This document shows, one piece after another, positions 45,052 to 53,186 of a stretch of 64,000 nt of DNA. The stretch is from contig NZ_CP054931.1 in NCBI RefSeq assembly GCF_013364355.1, forward strand, positions 3,162,001-3,226,000. Direction: 5' to 3'. The DNA is from Stenotrophomonas sp. NA06056. Lineage in GTDB: Bacteria > Pseudomonadota > Gammaproteobacteria > Xanthomonadales > Xanthomonadaceae. Position 1 is the stretch's first letter. Every line of letters starts with the position of its first letter. The position numbers and the translations under genes were made by a program. The notes under the pieces are model-generated. The model was not told the DNA's origin. It made no database searches and worked only from the letters and a program-made list of their open reading frames with translations.

Positions 45052-46023
45052 ATGACCTCTACCGCACTCGACATCGCCCGGCTGGGTGGCACCACCATGG
45101 GTACCACCTGGAGCGTGTCACTGGTGGCACCGCGCCAGCGCGACCTTCATCCGCTGCATGCTGGCATCCAGGCACGCCTGGATGAAGTGGTCGCACAGAT
45201 GAGCACGTGGGAAGCGGGCTCCGACCTGAGCCGCTACAACCGCGCCGATGCAGGGCGCTACTACCTGCTGCCTGCCGAAACACGCCATGTGTTGGCCTGT
45301 GCGCAGGCCATCGCGACAACCAGTGGCGGTGCCTTCGACCCGACCATCGGCCCATTGGTGGCGCTGTGGGGCTTCGGTGCGCATGCCGGCGAACGGCGTG
45401 CACCTGACGCCACCACGCTGCAGGCTACCCGTGCACGCTGTGGCTGGCAGCGCCTGCACTGGCGGGACGATGCACTGCTGCAGCCGGGTGGCCTGGAGCT
45501 GGATCTCTCGGCGATCGCCAAGGGCTTCGGTGTCGACCACGTCGCCGCGTGGCTGCGCGAGCAGGGTGTCGACGCCGCACTGATTGAAGTTGGTGGAGAA
45601 CTGGCGGGCTTTGGGCGCAAGCCCGACGGCCAACCGTGGCGTGTGCTGGTGGAGTCGGCGCCGGAAGAAGATACCCACACCACTACGCCACCGCGTGTTC
45701 TGGCGCTGGAAGGAAAGGCCGTGGCCACCTCCGGTGATCGCTGGCACCACTATCAGGACGATGGCGTGGCCTACAGTCACAGCCTCGATCCGCGCAGCGG
45801 CACGCCCGTGCGTCAGGTCGCAGCCGCCGTCACCGTGGTCGCCGACGATGCGATGCACGCTGATGCCTGGGCCACTGCACTGACCGTGCTTGGCCGCGAC
45901 GCGGGCATCGCGCTGGCAGAGCGCGAAGGTCTGGCCGCGCGCTACCTGGAACGCGCGGTCGATGGCCCGCGCGAAACCCTCAGCAGCGCTTTCCGACTGC
46001 TGCTGGATGAGCAGGCCGCATGA
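45052..46023 (+). CDS. apbE: FAD:protein FMN transferase
   Basis: 323-residue ApbE transferase that attaches FMN to Thr/Ser of target proteins. Motifs: GGTTMGTTWSV, AFDPTIGPLVALWGFG, LDLSAIAKGFGVDHVA, ALIEVGGELAGFG, AVATSGD and SHSLDPRSGTPV. Most ApbE proteins are exported, often as lipoproteins, but no signal peptide precedes ATG 45052 and no alternative start with a signal exists upstream in frame. Its stop overlaps the start of the reductase gene. The likely target is the DUF2271 protein. Confidence 0.93.
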   Translation: MTSTALDIARLGGTTMGTTWSVSLVAPRQRDLHPLHAGIQARLDEVVAQMSTWEAGSDLSRYNRADAGRYYLLPAETRHVLACAQAIATTSGGAFDPTIGPLVALWGFGAHAGERRAPDATTLQATRARCGWQRLHWRDDALLQPGGLELDLSAIAKGFGVDHVAAWLREQGVDAALIEVGGELAGFGRKPDGQPWRVLVESAPEEDTHTTTPPRVLALEGKAVATSGDRWHHYQDDGVAYSHSLDPRSGTPVRQVAAAVTVVADDAMHADAWATALTVLGRDAGIALAEREGLAARYLERAVDGPRETLSSAFRLLLDEQAA

Positions 46024-47624
46024 GCACGCGTTTCTCGCGCGCAACCGTTGGCAACGTCGTAGTGCTGTCCCTGCTGGCGGTGATCGGCGGGGCGCTGCTG
46101 CGCCTGCACCTGGGCGAAGCGTGGTGGCAGGGTGCGCCGCCGTCACGGCAATGGGGCATCGCACTGGCCGCCACCGCGCTGTATCTGCTGGCATGTGGCC
46201 TGTTGTGGTGGCGCAGCCGTCCGTGCGATGACACGATCGAAGGCGAAAGCCAACCCATGCTGCTGGTCTGGTCCAGCCAGACAGGCTTCGCCCGCGAACT
46301 GGCCGAGCGCAGTGCGCAGGCCCTGCGCTCAGCCGGCCTGCCGGTGCGCCTGCGCGGCCTACACGAGGTGGATGCCACCGTGCTGGCGGGCAGCGCGCGT
46401 GCATTGTTCATCGTCAGCACCACCGGCGAAGGCGATGCACCCGACCACGCCTTGCCCTTCCTGCGCCGGGTGATGACAACGCCGCCGCCCCTGGGCCACC
46501 TGCAATATGGCGTCCTGGCACTGGGTGATCGCAGCTACGGCCATTTCTGTGCATTCGGCCACCAGCTGCACGACTGGCTGCGCCAGCACGGCGCGCATCC
46601 GCTGTTCGATGCCATTGAAGTCGACAACGCTGATCCAGCCGCCCTGCGCCACTGGCAGCAGCTGCTCGGCCAGCTTGGCGGCGGCGCCAGCGAACTGCCC
46701 GACTGGACACCGGCCGAGTACCAGCCGTGGACACTGCAGCAGCGCACCCACCTCAACCCCGGCAGCGTCGGTGGTCCTGTCTACTGGCTGCGCCTGCAGC
46801 CACCGTCCGACAGCAGCACGCACTGGCAGGCGGGCGACATCGCCGAGATCGGTCCGCAGCACGCCGAGCAGAGCACGCGCGACTGGCTGCGGGCGCAGGG
46901 CTTCGATGCGGACACCGTGTTGGACGACGGGAGTACCCTGCTCGCCCGCGTCGCCCGCTCGCACCTGCCGTCCTTGGTTGCAGCGGGCGATCTGCCTGGA
47001 TTGTTGGCGGCACTGCAGCCACTGCCGCATCGCGAATACTCCATCGCCTCGGTGATGGACGACGGCGCGGTGGAACTGCTGCTGCGCCGCCAGCTGCGTG
47101 CCGATGGCACACCGGGCGTCGGCAGTGGCTGGCTGTGCGACCACGCGAGCATCGGCCAGCCGGTGCAGATGCGCCTGCGCCGCAACGAGAATTTCCACGG
47201 TGTCGCCGCCGATGTACCGCTGCTGCTGATCGGCAACGGTACCGGTATCGCCGGCCTGCGTGCACACCTGCACGAGCGCGCTCGGGTTGGCGGCAGTCGC
47301 ACCTGGCTGTTGTTCGGCGAACGCTCGGCCGCGCATGATTTCCACTTCGGCGATGAACTGCAGGCGATGTTCGTCAACGGCACGCTGACCCGGCTGGATA
47401 CGGTATTCAGCCGTGATGACGGTGCACATCGCTATGTGCAGGATCGCCTGCAGGCCGAAGCGTCCACGCTACGGCAGTGGGTCGATGAAGGCGCGACGAT
47501 CCTGGTCTGCGGCAGCCTGCAGGGCATGGCGCCGGCAGTGGATGCGGTGATCGAACAGGTGCTCGGTGCCGACGGCAAGGAAGCGCTGCTGCTGGCCGGT
47601 CGCTACCGGCGCGACGTGTATTGA
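46020..47624 (+). CDS. Membrane-anchored flavodoxin/NADPH reductase (sulfite reductase alpha-like)
   Basis: 534 residues. Two TM helices at about 11-28 and 44-62, then a flavodoxin domain from about 79 (VWSSQTGFARELAER, STTGEGDAPDHALPF, LGDRSYGHFC). A FAD/NADPH reductase module follows, with REYSIAS, LIGNGTGIAGLRAHL, LFGERSAAHDF and a C-terminal aromatic Tyr. Order and build are those of cytochrome-P450-reductase-like diflavin enzymes. It should pass electrons from NADPH to the PepSY membrane protein. The start overlaps the apbE stop (ATGA). Last gene of the operon. Confidence 0.88.
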   Translation: MSTRFSRATVGNVVVLSLLAVIGGALLRLHLGEAWWQGAPPSRQWGIALAATALYLLACGLLWWRSRPCDDTIEGESQPMLLVWSSQTGFARELAERSAQALRSAGLPVRLRGLHEVDATVLAGSARALFIVSTTGEGDAPDHALPFLRRVMTTPPPLGHLQYGVLALGDRSYGHFCAFGHQLHDWLRQHGAHPLFDAIEVDNADPAALRHWQQLLGQLGGGASELPDWTPAEYQPWTLQQRTHLNPGSVGGPVYWLRLQPPSDSSTHWQAGDIAEIGPQHAEQSTRDWLRAQGFDADTVLDDGSTLLARVARSHLPSLVAAGDLPGLLAALQPLPHREYSIASVMDDGAVELLLRRQLRADGTPGVGSGWLCDHASIGQPVQMRLRRNENFHGVAADVPLLLIGNGTGIAGLRAHLHERARVGGSRTWLLFGERSAAHDFHFGDELQAMFVNGTLTRLDTVFSRDDGAHRYVQDRLQAEASTLRQWVDEGATILVCGSLQGMAPAVDAVIEQVLGADGKEALLLAGRYRRDVY

Positions 47625-47707
47625 GCGAACCGTCTCCTGGTGGGTGCGCACCGACTTCTGGTGGGTGCGCACCTTGGTTCGCACCATGCTACGGGATCGG
47701 CCACTGC

Positions 47708-47944
47708 ATCCACGCATGGCGTGGATCTACTGAACGGCTCCATGCCGCGGTATCGGTCACGGCATCCACGCATGGCGTGGATCTACTGAACGGCTCCATG
47801 CCGCGGTATCGGCCACTGCATCCACGCATGGCGTGGATCTACTGAACGGCTCCATGCCGCGGTATCGGTCACGGCATCCACGCATGGCGTGGATCTACGA
47901 AAATCCGCGCAATCTGCTTCAGTAGATCCACGCCATGCGTGGAT
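47708..47944. repeat. SMAG tandem array: four direct copies (56-bp period) plus one inverted
   Basis: ATCCACGCATGGCGTGGATCTAC starts at 47708, 47764, 47820 and 47876, an exact 56-bp period that includes the spacer TGAACGGCTCCATGCCGCGG. A fifth copy in reverse (GTAGATCCACGCCATGCGTGGAT) is at about 47922-47944. Spacers alternate between TATCGGTCACGG and TATCGGCCACTG, so duplication seems to have involved a two-unit block. GTGGGTGCGCACC palindromes lie just upstream (47640-47685). Confidence 0.9.
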
Positions 47945-47970
47945 GATTGCCTACGGGCGCCGACGATGGC

Positions 47971-48579
47971 TCAACTGCCCGCAGCACTCACCCGGATCGC
48001 CAGCAACTCGCCGCCACCCTGCAGCGCGTGCCGCTGACGCTCACCGGCGGCCAACCACGCGGTATCGCCGGCCTGCATCGCAGGCAGTCCACTGTCCGCG
48101 CCGAACGTGGCCTGCCCACCCAACAGGTGCAGGGCCCACGCCACGCCCGGTTCGCAGAAGAAGAACATCGGCCCGACCAGCGGCCGGTGCAGCAGCTCGG
48201 CCTGCAGGAGTCCGCGCTTCCACATCAGGTTGAAATCGTGGGTGGTGCCGTCGACCAGTTCACCGTGCAGCGCTGCTTCACCGGCAAAACGCACGCGCCC
48301 ATGCGGGGGCAGAACCTCGGCTACGCGGCCGTCCTCGAAACGCAGGCGCACGCCATTACCCTGCAGCAGCACCAGCTCGCGCTCGACGCCCGGGAATGCG
48401 GAAAACGCGGCGTCCTGCTCGATCTCGGCCACCGACAGGCGTAATGCCCAGTCATCGCCGTGCGCGGGCAACCGCAGGATCTCGCGGGTCCAGCCGAGGC
48501 CGTTGCGCCAGCGCTCGCGGCGGTAATCCAGGCTGGAAATCACCTGGCTCGGGGTCTGCAGCAGGGAGTCGATGTTCAT
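47971..48579 (-). CDS. HutD/Ves family protein
   Basis: 202-residue cupin-like protein of the HutD family: RRERWRNGLGWTREILRLP, WALRLSVAEIEQDAAFSAFPGVERELVLLQG, and a C-terminal GDTAWLAAGERQRHALQGGGELLAI. HutD is often near histidine utilisation genes, but none are present here, so this is the stand-alone form (Ves-like). Function poorly known. ATG 48579 is the family start. Confidence 0.85.
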   Translation of the reverse strand: MNIDSLLQTPSQVISSLDYRRERWRNGLGWTREILRLPAHGDDWALRLSVAEIEQDAAFSAFPGVERELVLLQGNGVRLRFEDGRVAEVLPPHGRVRFAGEAALHGELVDGTTHDFNLMWKRGLLQAELLHRPLVGPMFFFCEPGVAWALHLLGGQATFGADSGLPAMQAGDTAWLAAGERQRHALQGGGELLAIRVSAAGS

Positions 48580-48613
48580 GCGCGCATTGCATCATGCCGC
48601 GCGCCACAACGCA

Positions 48614-49342
48614 TCACCGCGTTGCAAGACCCGCGGACGTACCGCACTCGCCGCCCAGCAGCTGCGAGTGCTTGAGCCAGTCCTGGTCGGGGTAATACGC
48701 GAACACCATCGTGCCGCCTCGCAGCGCGTCGATCAGCGGCTTGGCCACCGACAATCGCACCGCAGGACAGCCAAGACTGCGCCCCAACCGCCCCTGCAAC
48801 TGTGCGGCGGAGGGATTCACATACGGCGCACCGTGGATGACGATGGCGCGCTCGCGGGCGCGATCATTGAAGCCCGGCTCCAACCCCGCCAGGCGCAGCG
48901 AATAGCCGTTGCCGCCCATGTAGGTTTCCTGCGCAGTGAACGCACCGAGGCTGGACATGAAGCTGCCATCGCGGTTGGAGAAATGCTCGGTGCGGTTCGC
49001 GCCGCTGTTGCGGCCGTGCGCCACCCACTCCTCGAACAGCAACCGCTGGCGGGCCAGGTCGAAGACCCACATCCGCGGCTCGGTGGATGGCCGCGAGTAG
49101 TCGATCACGCTCAGTCGTTCACTGCTGACACCCAGTTCCGGCCGCTGCAACGCGCAGCGCATGGCGTGGGCGGCCAACTGCAGCACCCGACGGTCGGCCC
49201 TGGGCGCTGTGCGTGCCAGCTGCGCAGCGAGATCATCGGCGCTGAGCGCCGTGGCAACGGGCGTCTGTGCCGCGGCAGGGGCACTGGCAGTGGTCGCCAG
49301 CAGGCCAAAGGCGGCCAGCCGGCACAGGCGGAGAGCGGACAT
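48614..49342 (-). CDS. Murein L,D-transpeptidase catalytic domain (YkuD_2) family protein
   Basis: About 242 residues, exported (LRLCRLAAFGLLATTASAPAAA). It has VIDYSRPSTEPRMWVFDL, VAHGRNSGAN, FSNRDGSFMSSLGAFTAQETYMG and the catalytic pair in AIVIHGAPYVN and GRSLGCPAVRL, as in the YkuD_2 family of cell-wall L,D-transpeptidase-like proteins. Start is taken at ATG 49342; a GTG two codons earlier is possible. It begins 17 bp after the next L,D-transpeptidase gene, so they share a transcript. Confidence 0.85.
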   Translation of the reverse strand: MSALRLCRLAAFGLLATTASAPAAAQTPVATALSADDLAAQLARTAPRADRRVLQLAAHAMRCALQRPELGVSSERLSVIDYSRPSTEPRMWVFDLARQRLLFEEWVAHGRNSGANRTEHFSNRDGSFMSSLGAFTAQETYMGGNGYSLRLAGLEPGFNDRARERAIVIHGAPYVNPSAAQLQGRLGRSLGCPAVRLSVAKPLIDALRGGTMVFAYYPDQDWLKHSQLLGGECGTSAGLATR

Positions 49343-49359
49343 GGGCACGTAGGGAGGTC

Positions 49360-50427
49360 TCAGGATCCCTTGAGGGTGGACGCTGGCGGCTCCGATTCCA
49401 AGACCGGCTGCATTCCCGATTCAGCCGCGCTTGGGCGCACCGCCGGCAGCGAGGTGACCAGCAGGGTCGTGCCCGGCACCAGCACCTGGTAGAGCTGGCG
49501 GGCGAAATCGGCCGGCAACGCCATCGGCAGCGATGGAGTTGCCAGCAGGTCCGGCGTGGCCTGCGCGCGATCTTGGCCCAGCAACGGATAGGCCGTCCAC
49601 TGGTGCAGGCGCTGCTGCGCATCAAGCGGGCTGGGCGTATCGCTGTAACCCTGGCCCATCACGAACAGGGTGGTGCCCTGGAACGCCGGTAGCGCGTCAG
49701 CCTTCAACGGCGACTCACCGATCATCACGCCGTCGCGCAGCACGTACAGGCGCTGGTCGTGCAGGCTGACCAGGATGCCGACCTGGCCAGTCGGCGCGGC
49801 CGCATCATCCCACCACGCCTTGTCGGGGGCGCCGGCCTCGCCTTCCGGCAGGGCCTGTCCGCGTGCATTCACCGGTGCCAGCACCGCCGGATAGGCCAGC
49901 GTCATCGGCGCGCTCTTGGCATCGGCTACGACCACCGTATCGCCGCGCTTGGTTTCGCTGAACAGCTTCTGCGCGAAGGCCTGCGGCAGGCGCACGCAGC
50001 CGTGCGAGGCCGGGTGCCCGGGCAGGCTGCCGCCGTGAAGCGCGATGCCGTCCCAGGTCAGCCGCTGCATGTACGGCATGGGGGCGCTGTTGTAGAGGTT
50101 GGAACGGTGGTCCTTGTCCTTCTGCAGGATGGTGAACACACCGGTCGGTGTTTCATGGCCGGTCTTGCCCGAGCTGATCGTGGTCAGGCCGATGGCAATG
50201 CCATTGCGGTACACATAGGCGCGCTGCTCATCCAGGCTCACCACGAGCACGATCGGCCCAGCCGGCGAAACCTCCGGGTGCCACAGGTACTCGCCTGGCT
50301 TGAGGTCGGTCGGACCGCGCACTTCGGAAGTCGTCGCCGCGACCGGCTTGGACGGTGCGGCCGCGTGTGCAGCGCAGGGCAGTGCCAGGGCCGCGGCGAG
50401 CATCAGGGTCAAACGGTGCAGGTGCAT
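49360..50427 (-). CDS. L,D-transpeptidase (YkuD family)
   Basis: 355 residues with signal peptide (LTLMLAAALALPCAAHA). The YkuD domain spans about residues 55-170: VVSLDEQRAYVYRNGIAIG, GKTGHETPTGVFTI and the catalytic HGGSLPGHPASHGCVRLP with Cys144. A second, degenerate YkuD-like half follows (ILVSLHDQRLYVLRDGVMIGESP) with no Cys motif. Makes 3-3 crosslinks or attaches proteins to peptidoglycan. ATG 50427 fits the signal peptide; upstream in-frame extension is unlikely. Confidence 0.88.
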   Translation of the reverse strand: MHLHRLTLMLAAALALPCAAHAAAPSKPVAATTSEVRGPTDLKPGEYLWHPEVSPAGPIVLVVSLDEQRAYVYRNGIAIGLTTISSGKTGHETPTGVFTILQKDKDHRSNLYNSAPMPYMQRLTWDGIALHGGSLPGHPASHGCVRLPQAFAQKLFSETKRGDTVVVADAKSAPMTLAYPAVLAPVNARGQALPEGEAGAPDKAWWDDAAAPTGQVGILVSLHDQRLYVLRDGVMIGESPLKADALPAFQGTTLFVMGQGYSDTPSPLDAQQRLHQWTAYPLLGQDRAQATPDLLATPSLPMALPADFARQLYQVLVPGTTLLVTSLPAVRPSAAESGMQPVLESEPPASTLKGS

Positions 50428-50764
50428 CCAGCAGGTTCCATTCCATCCGAAGGCCCCACCGTACACCATGGGCGCGTCGTGGCTGCGCCAAAAGAAATTG
50501 CCCGGCGACACAGCCATGTGTCGTACCGGGCAATCGTCACGTCCTTGTCGGCCTGCTGCCACCCCCTCGCATCCTGCGAAGCGGGGGCGGCGTTGCATCC
50601 TGCACGCGGCCGCGTCTGTCCTGTTTGTATCTCAGCCCCTTCCACAGGTCTGTGATGCCACCATCCTGGTGATTGGTGCCGCGTCCCTGCGACAGTCGGT
50701 GGTTGCGGGCATCCTGTCCGCAGCCAGTGAACCTGCATCCTGCCGGTCCCGACGTTTCCTGTTG
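50428..50764. other. Intergenic gap without recognised gene
   Basis: This 337-bp gap lies between the start of the L,D-transpeptidase gene and the end of the ComEA gene on the same strand. It should hold the transpeptidase promoter, but no convincing -35/-10 pair, repeat or coding frame stood out. Confidence 0.4.
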
Positions 50765-51091
50765 TCAGCGCCTGGGTACGGTTCGCACCGGTACCGATCC
50801 GGGTACCGGATCCGCGGGCAACATCGTGTTGCCAACGGTGATCCGCCGTCGATTCCGTTCGACGATCGATGTCCCTATCCCCTTCACCTGCGTCAGGTCC
50901 TCGACGCGATGAAACGGGCCGTGTCTGCGCCGGTGCTCGACAATCGCCGCAGCCTTGGTGGCCCCGACCATCGTCAATCCCTGCTGCAGCGCCTGGGCAT
51001 CGGCCCGGTTGATGTCGATCGGCTCGGCAGCTTGCGCCGCCGCGATCCACACTCCCAGCACCAGCGCCCTAAACACGACAAACCAAGGCAC
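50765..51091 (-). CDS. comEA: ComEA-like helix-hairpin-helix DNA-binding protein
   Basis: 108 residues from GTG 51091, which has AAGGAG nine bases upstream. Signal/anchor segment WFVVFRALVLGVWIAAAQA, then the ComEA HhH domain: IDINRADAQALQQGLTMVGATKAAAIVEHRRRHGPFHRVEDLTQVKGIG. Binds DNA in the periplasm during natural transformation; other competence genes are not in this window. A short variable tail follows the domain. Confidence 0.85.
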   Translation of the reverse strand: MPWFVVFRALVLGVWIAAAQAAEPIDINRADAQALQQGLTMVGATKAAAIVEHRRRHGPFHRVEDLTQVKGIGTSIVERNRRRITVGNTMLPADPVPGSVPVRTVPRR

Positions 51092-51223
51092 GACGTGTAT
51101 CTCCTTGTGGTTCTGACCGTCCCGACCGGCAATCCCGTCGGTCGAAACAGTGTCCGTCACCACATGCACACAGCGTATAGGGTTCACGGATTTCTAAAAG
51201 CCAGCCAAATACCCGACGTGATG

Positions 51224-51239
51224 TAGGGAAAACCCTACC
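51224..51239. repeat. Short perfect inverted repeat before M20 peptidase
   Basis: GTAGGG-AAAA-CCCTAC, six-base arms with a four-base loop, ending in the GTAG/CTAC typical of SMAG elements but much shorter. A TAGAAT follows at about 51252, so it could overlap the peptidase promoter. Confidence 0.4.
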
Positions 51240-51289
51240 CTTGGCCGAGGCGTAGAATGGGCGGATCAGCCATGCAACCGGAGTTTCAG

Positions 51290-52783
51290 ATGGACAGCGC
51301 CAAGCTCGGCCAATTCGTCAATGACAAGTGGGACAGCGAGATCGTCCCGCAGTTGGTCGACTACATCCGCATCCCCAACAAGTCGCCGATGTTCGACGCC
51401 AATTGGGTGCAGAACGGCTACATGGAGCAGGCGGTCACCCTGATGGAAAGCTGGGCCAAGGCCCAGGACCTGCCGGGGCTGAACGTCGAAGTGGTGCGCC
51501 TGGAAGGCCGTACCCCACTGATTCTGCTGGAAATTCCGGCCACCGGCGCCGAAACCGGCGACGACACCATCCTGCTCTACGGCCACCTGGACAAGCAGCC
51601 GGAAATGACCGGCTGGGACGAGGACCTGGGCCCGTGGACCCCGGTCCTGCGCGGCGACAAACTGTATGGCCGCGGCGGCGCCGATGACGGTTACGCCATC
51701 TTCGGCTCGCTGGCCGCGGTGCTGGCGCTGCAGGCCCAGGGCCTGCCGCACGCCCGCTGCGTGGTGCTGATCGAAGCCTGTGAAGAGTCCGGCAGCTACG
51801 ACCTGCCGGCCTACGTCGACCACCTGGCCGACCGCATCGGCAAGCCGTCGCTGGTGGTCTGCCTGGATTCGGGCTGCGCCAACTACGACCAGCTGTGGTG
51901 CACCACCTCGCTGCGCGGCCTGACCGGCGGCAACTTCACCGTGAAGGTGCTCAACGAAGGCGTGCATTCCGGCGATGCTTCGGGCGTGATCCCCTCCAGC
52001 TTCCGCCTGCTGCGCCAGATCCTTTCGCGCATCGAGGACCAGGACACCGGCCGCATCCTGATCGACGGCATGAACGTCGAAATCCCGGCCGAACGCCAGG
52101 AACAGGCCAAGCGCGCCGCCGAAGTGGTTGATACCGAGATCTTCGAGAAGTTCCCGATGGTCGACGGCCTGCGCCCGATGAACGAGGACCTGACCGAGCT
52201 GGTGCTCAACCGTACCTGGCGCCCGGCCCTGTCGGTCACCGGCGTCGGCGGCATGCCGCCGCTGGAATCGGCCGGCAACGTGCTGCGCCCGCAGACCTCG
52301 GTGAAGCTGTCGCTGCGCCTGCCGCCGACCGCCGATGGCAAGACCTGCGGCGAGCTGCTGAAGGAAGCGCTGCTGCGCGACCCGCCGAACGGTGCGCAGG
52401 TCACCCTGGACCTTGAAAAGGCGTCCACCGGCTGGAACGCCCCGGCCATGGCGCCGTGGCTGACCCAGGCCATCGACGATGCCAGCCAGGCCTTCTTCGG
52501 CAAGCCGGCCATGTACATGGGTGAAGGCGGCTCGATCCCGTTCATGGGCATGCTCGGCGAGAAGTTCCCCGGCGCCCAGTTCATGATCACCGGCGTGCTC
52601 GGCCCGCACTCCAACGCGCACGGCCCGAACGAGTTCCTGCACATTCCGATGGGCAAGAAGGTCACCGCCTGCGTGTCCAAGGTGATCAGCGAGCACTACG
52701 CGGCCAGCCTGCGTGGCGAGACCAGCGGTTCGCCGGTGGCAGCCGACAGCGGTACCCGCCACGGCAACCACGGCTGCTGCTGA
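51290..52783 (+). CDS. M20 family metallopeptidase
   Basis: About 497 residues. Zinc-binding pattern of M20 dipeptidase-like peptidases: LLYGHLDKQPEM (His and Asp), RGGADDGYA, IEACEESGS (general base Glu then metal Glu), VVCLDSGC, and the late LGPHSNAHGPNEFL His. A dimerisation lid domain lies between. The C-terminal tail ends in GNHGCC. ATG 51290 is preferred because GGAG lies six bases upstream; ATGs at 51257 and 51272 are in frame. Cytoplasmic; the peptide substrate is not defined. Confidence 0.9.
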   Translation: MDSAKLGQFVNDKWDSEIVPQLVDYIRIPNKSPMFDANWVQNGYMEQAVTLMESWAKAQDLPGLNVEVVRLEGRTPLILLEIPATGAETGDDTILLYGHLDKQPEMTGWDEDLGPWTPVLRGDKLYGRGGADDGYAIFGSLAAVLALQAQGLPHARCVVLIEACEESGSYDLPAYVDHLADRIGKPSLVVCLDSGCANYDQLWCTTSLRGLTGGNFTVKVLNEGVHSGDASGVIPSSFRLLRQILSRIEDQDTGRILIDGMNVEIPAERQEQAKRAAEVVDTEIFEKFPMVDGLRPMNEDLTELVLNRTWRPALSVTGVGGMPPLESAGNVLRPQTSVKLSLRLPPTADGKTCGELLKEALLRDPPNGAQVTLDLEKASTGWNAPAMAPWLTQAIDDASQAFFGKPAMYMGEGGSIPFMGMLGEKFPGAQFMITGVLGPHSNAHGPNEFLHIPMGKKVTACVSKVISEHYAASLRGETSGSPVAADSGTRHGNHGCC

Positions 52784-52800
52784 TTCCGGCACACCGTGAC

Positions 52801-52831
52801 GGACGCAGCCTGGCCTTGCTAGGCTGCGTCC
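52801..52831. terminator. Strong hairpin after M20 peptidase, no T-tract
   Basis: Perfect 11-bp stem GGACGCAGCCT / AGGCTGCGTCC with a nine-base loop. No T-run follows, so it may act as a transcript-end stabiliser or processing site rather than as a standard terminator. Confidence 0.45.
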
Positions 52832-52853
52832 ATCCTTCGAGAGCACTGATGGC

Positions 52854-53123
52854 ATGAACGGTCTGTTTGGCAGCACCAGCTGGCTCTACATCATCCTGGT
52901 CGGCTTCTTCGTCGGCCTGCTGGGGCGCTTCTTCATGCCCGGCAACAACCGCATGGGCTGCCTGCTGACCATCGTGCTGGGCATCCTCGGTGCGTTGCTG
53001 GCCGGCTGGTTTGGCCAGTACATGGGCTGGTACGCGCCCGGTGAACCGGCCGGCTTCCTCGGTGCGGTGGTGGGCGCGGTTGTCGTGCTGGCGATCCTGC
53101 GCCTGTTCAGCGGCCGCCGCTGA
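52854..53123 (+). CDS. GlsB/YeaQ/YmgE family membrane protein
   Basis: 89 residues, three TM helices: LYIILVGFFVGLLGRFFMP, GCLLTIVLGILGALLAGWF and FLGAVVGAVVVLAILRLF. The pattern GLLGRFFMPGNNRMGCLLTI is that of the transglycosylase-associated/GlsB stress protein family. Inner membrane. Precise role unknown. ATG 52854 is the family start. Confidence 0.88.
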   Translation: MNGLFGSTSWLYIILVGFFVGLLGRFFMPGNNRMGCLLTIVLGILGALLAGWFGQYMGWYAPGEPAGFLGAVVGAVVVLAILRLFSGRR

Positions 53124-53186
53124 GCCGCCATTCCTTTCCTTTTCTGCCCCGACGTTGGCGCGCCCAGCGCGCCCGGATATGCCTGC

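Noticed and set aside
47637..47944. Possible CRISPR array because of regularly spaced repeats
   Set aside because: Repeats and spacers are both conserved (56-bp tandem unit), the repeat is a SMAG palindrome, and no cas genes are present.
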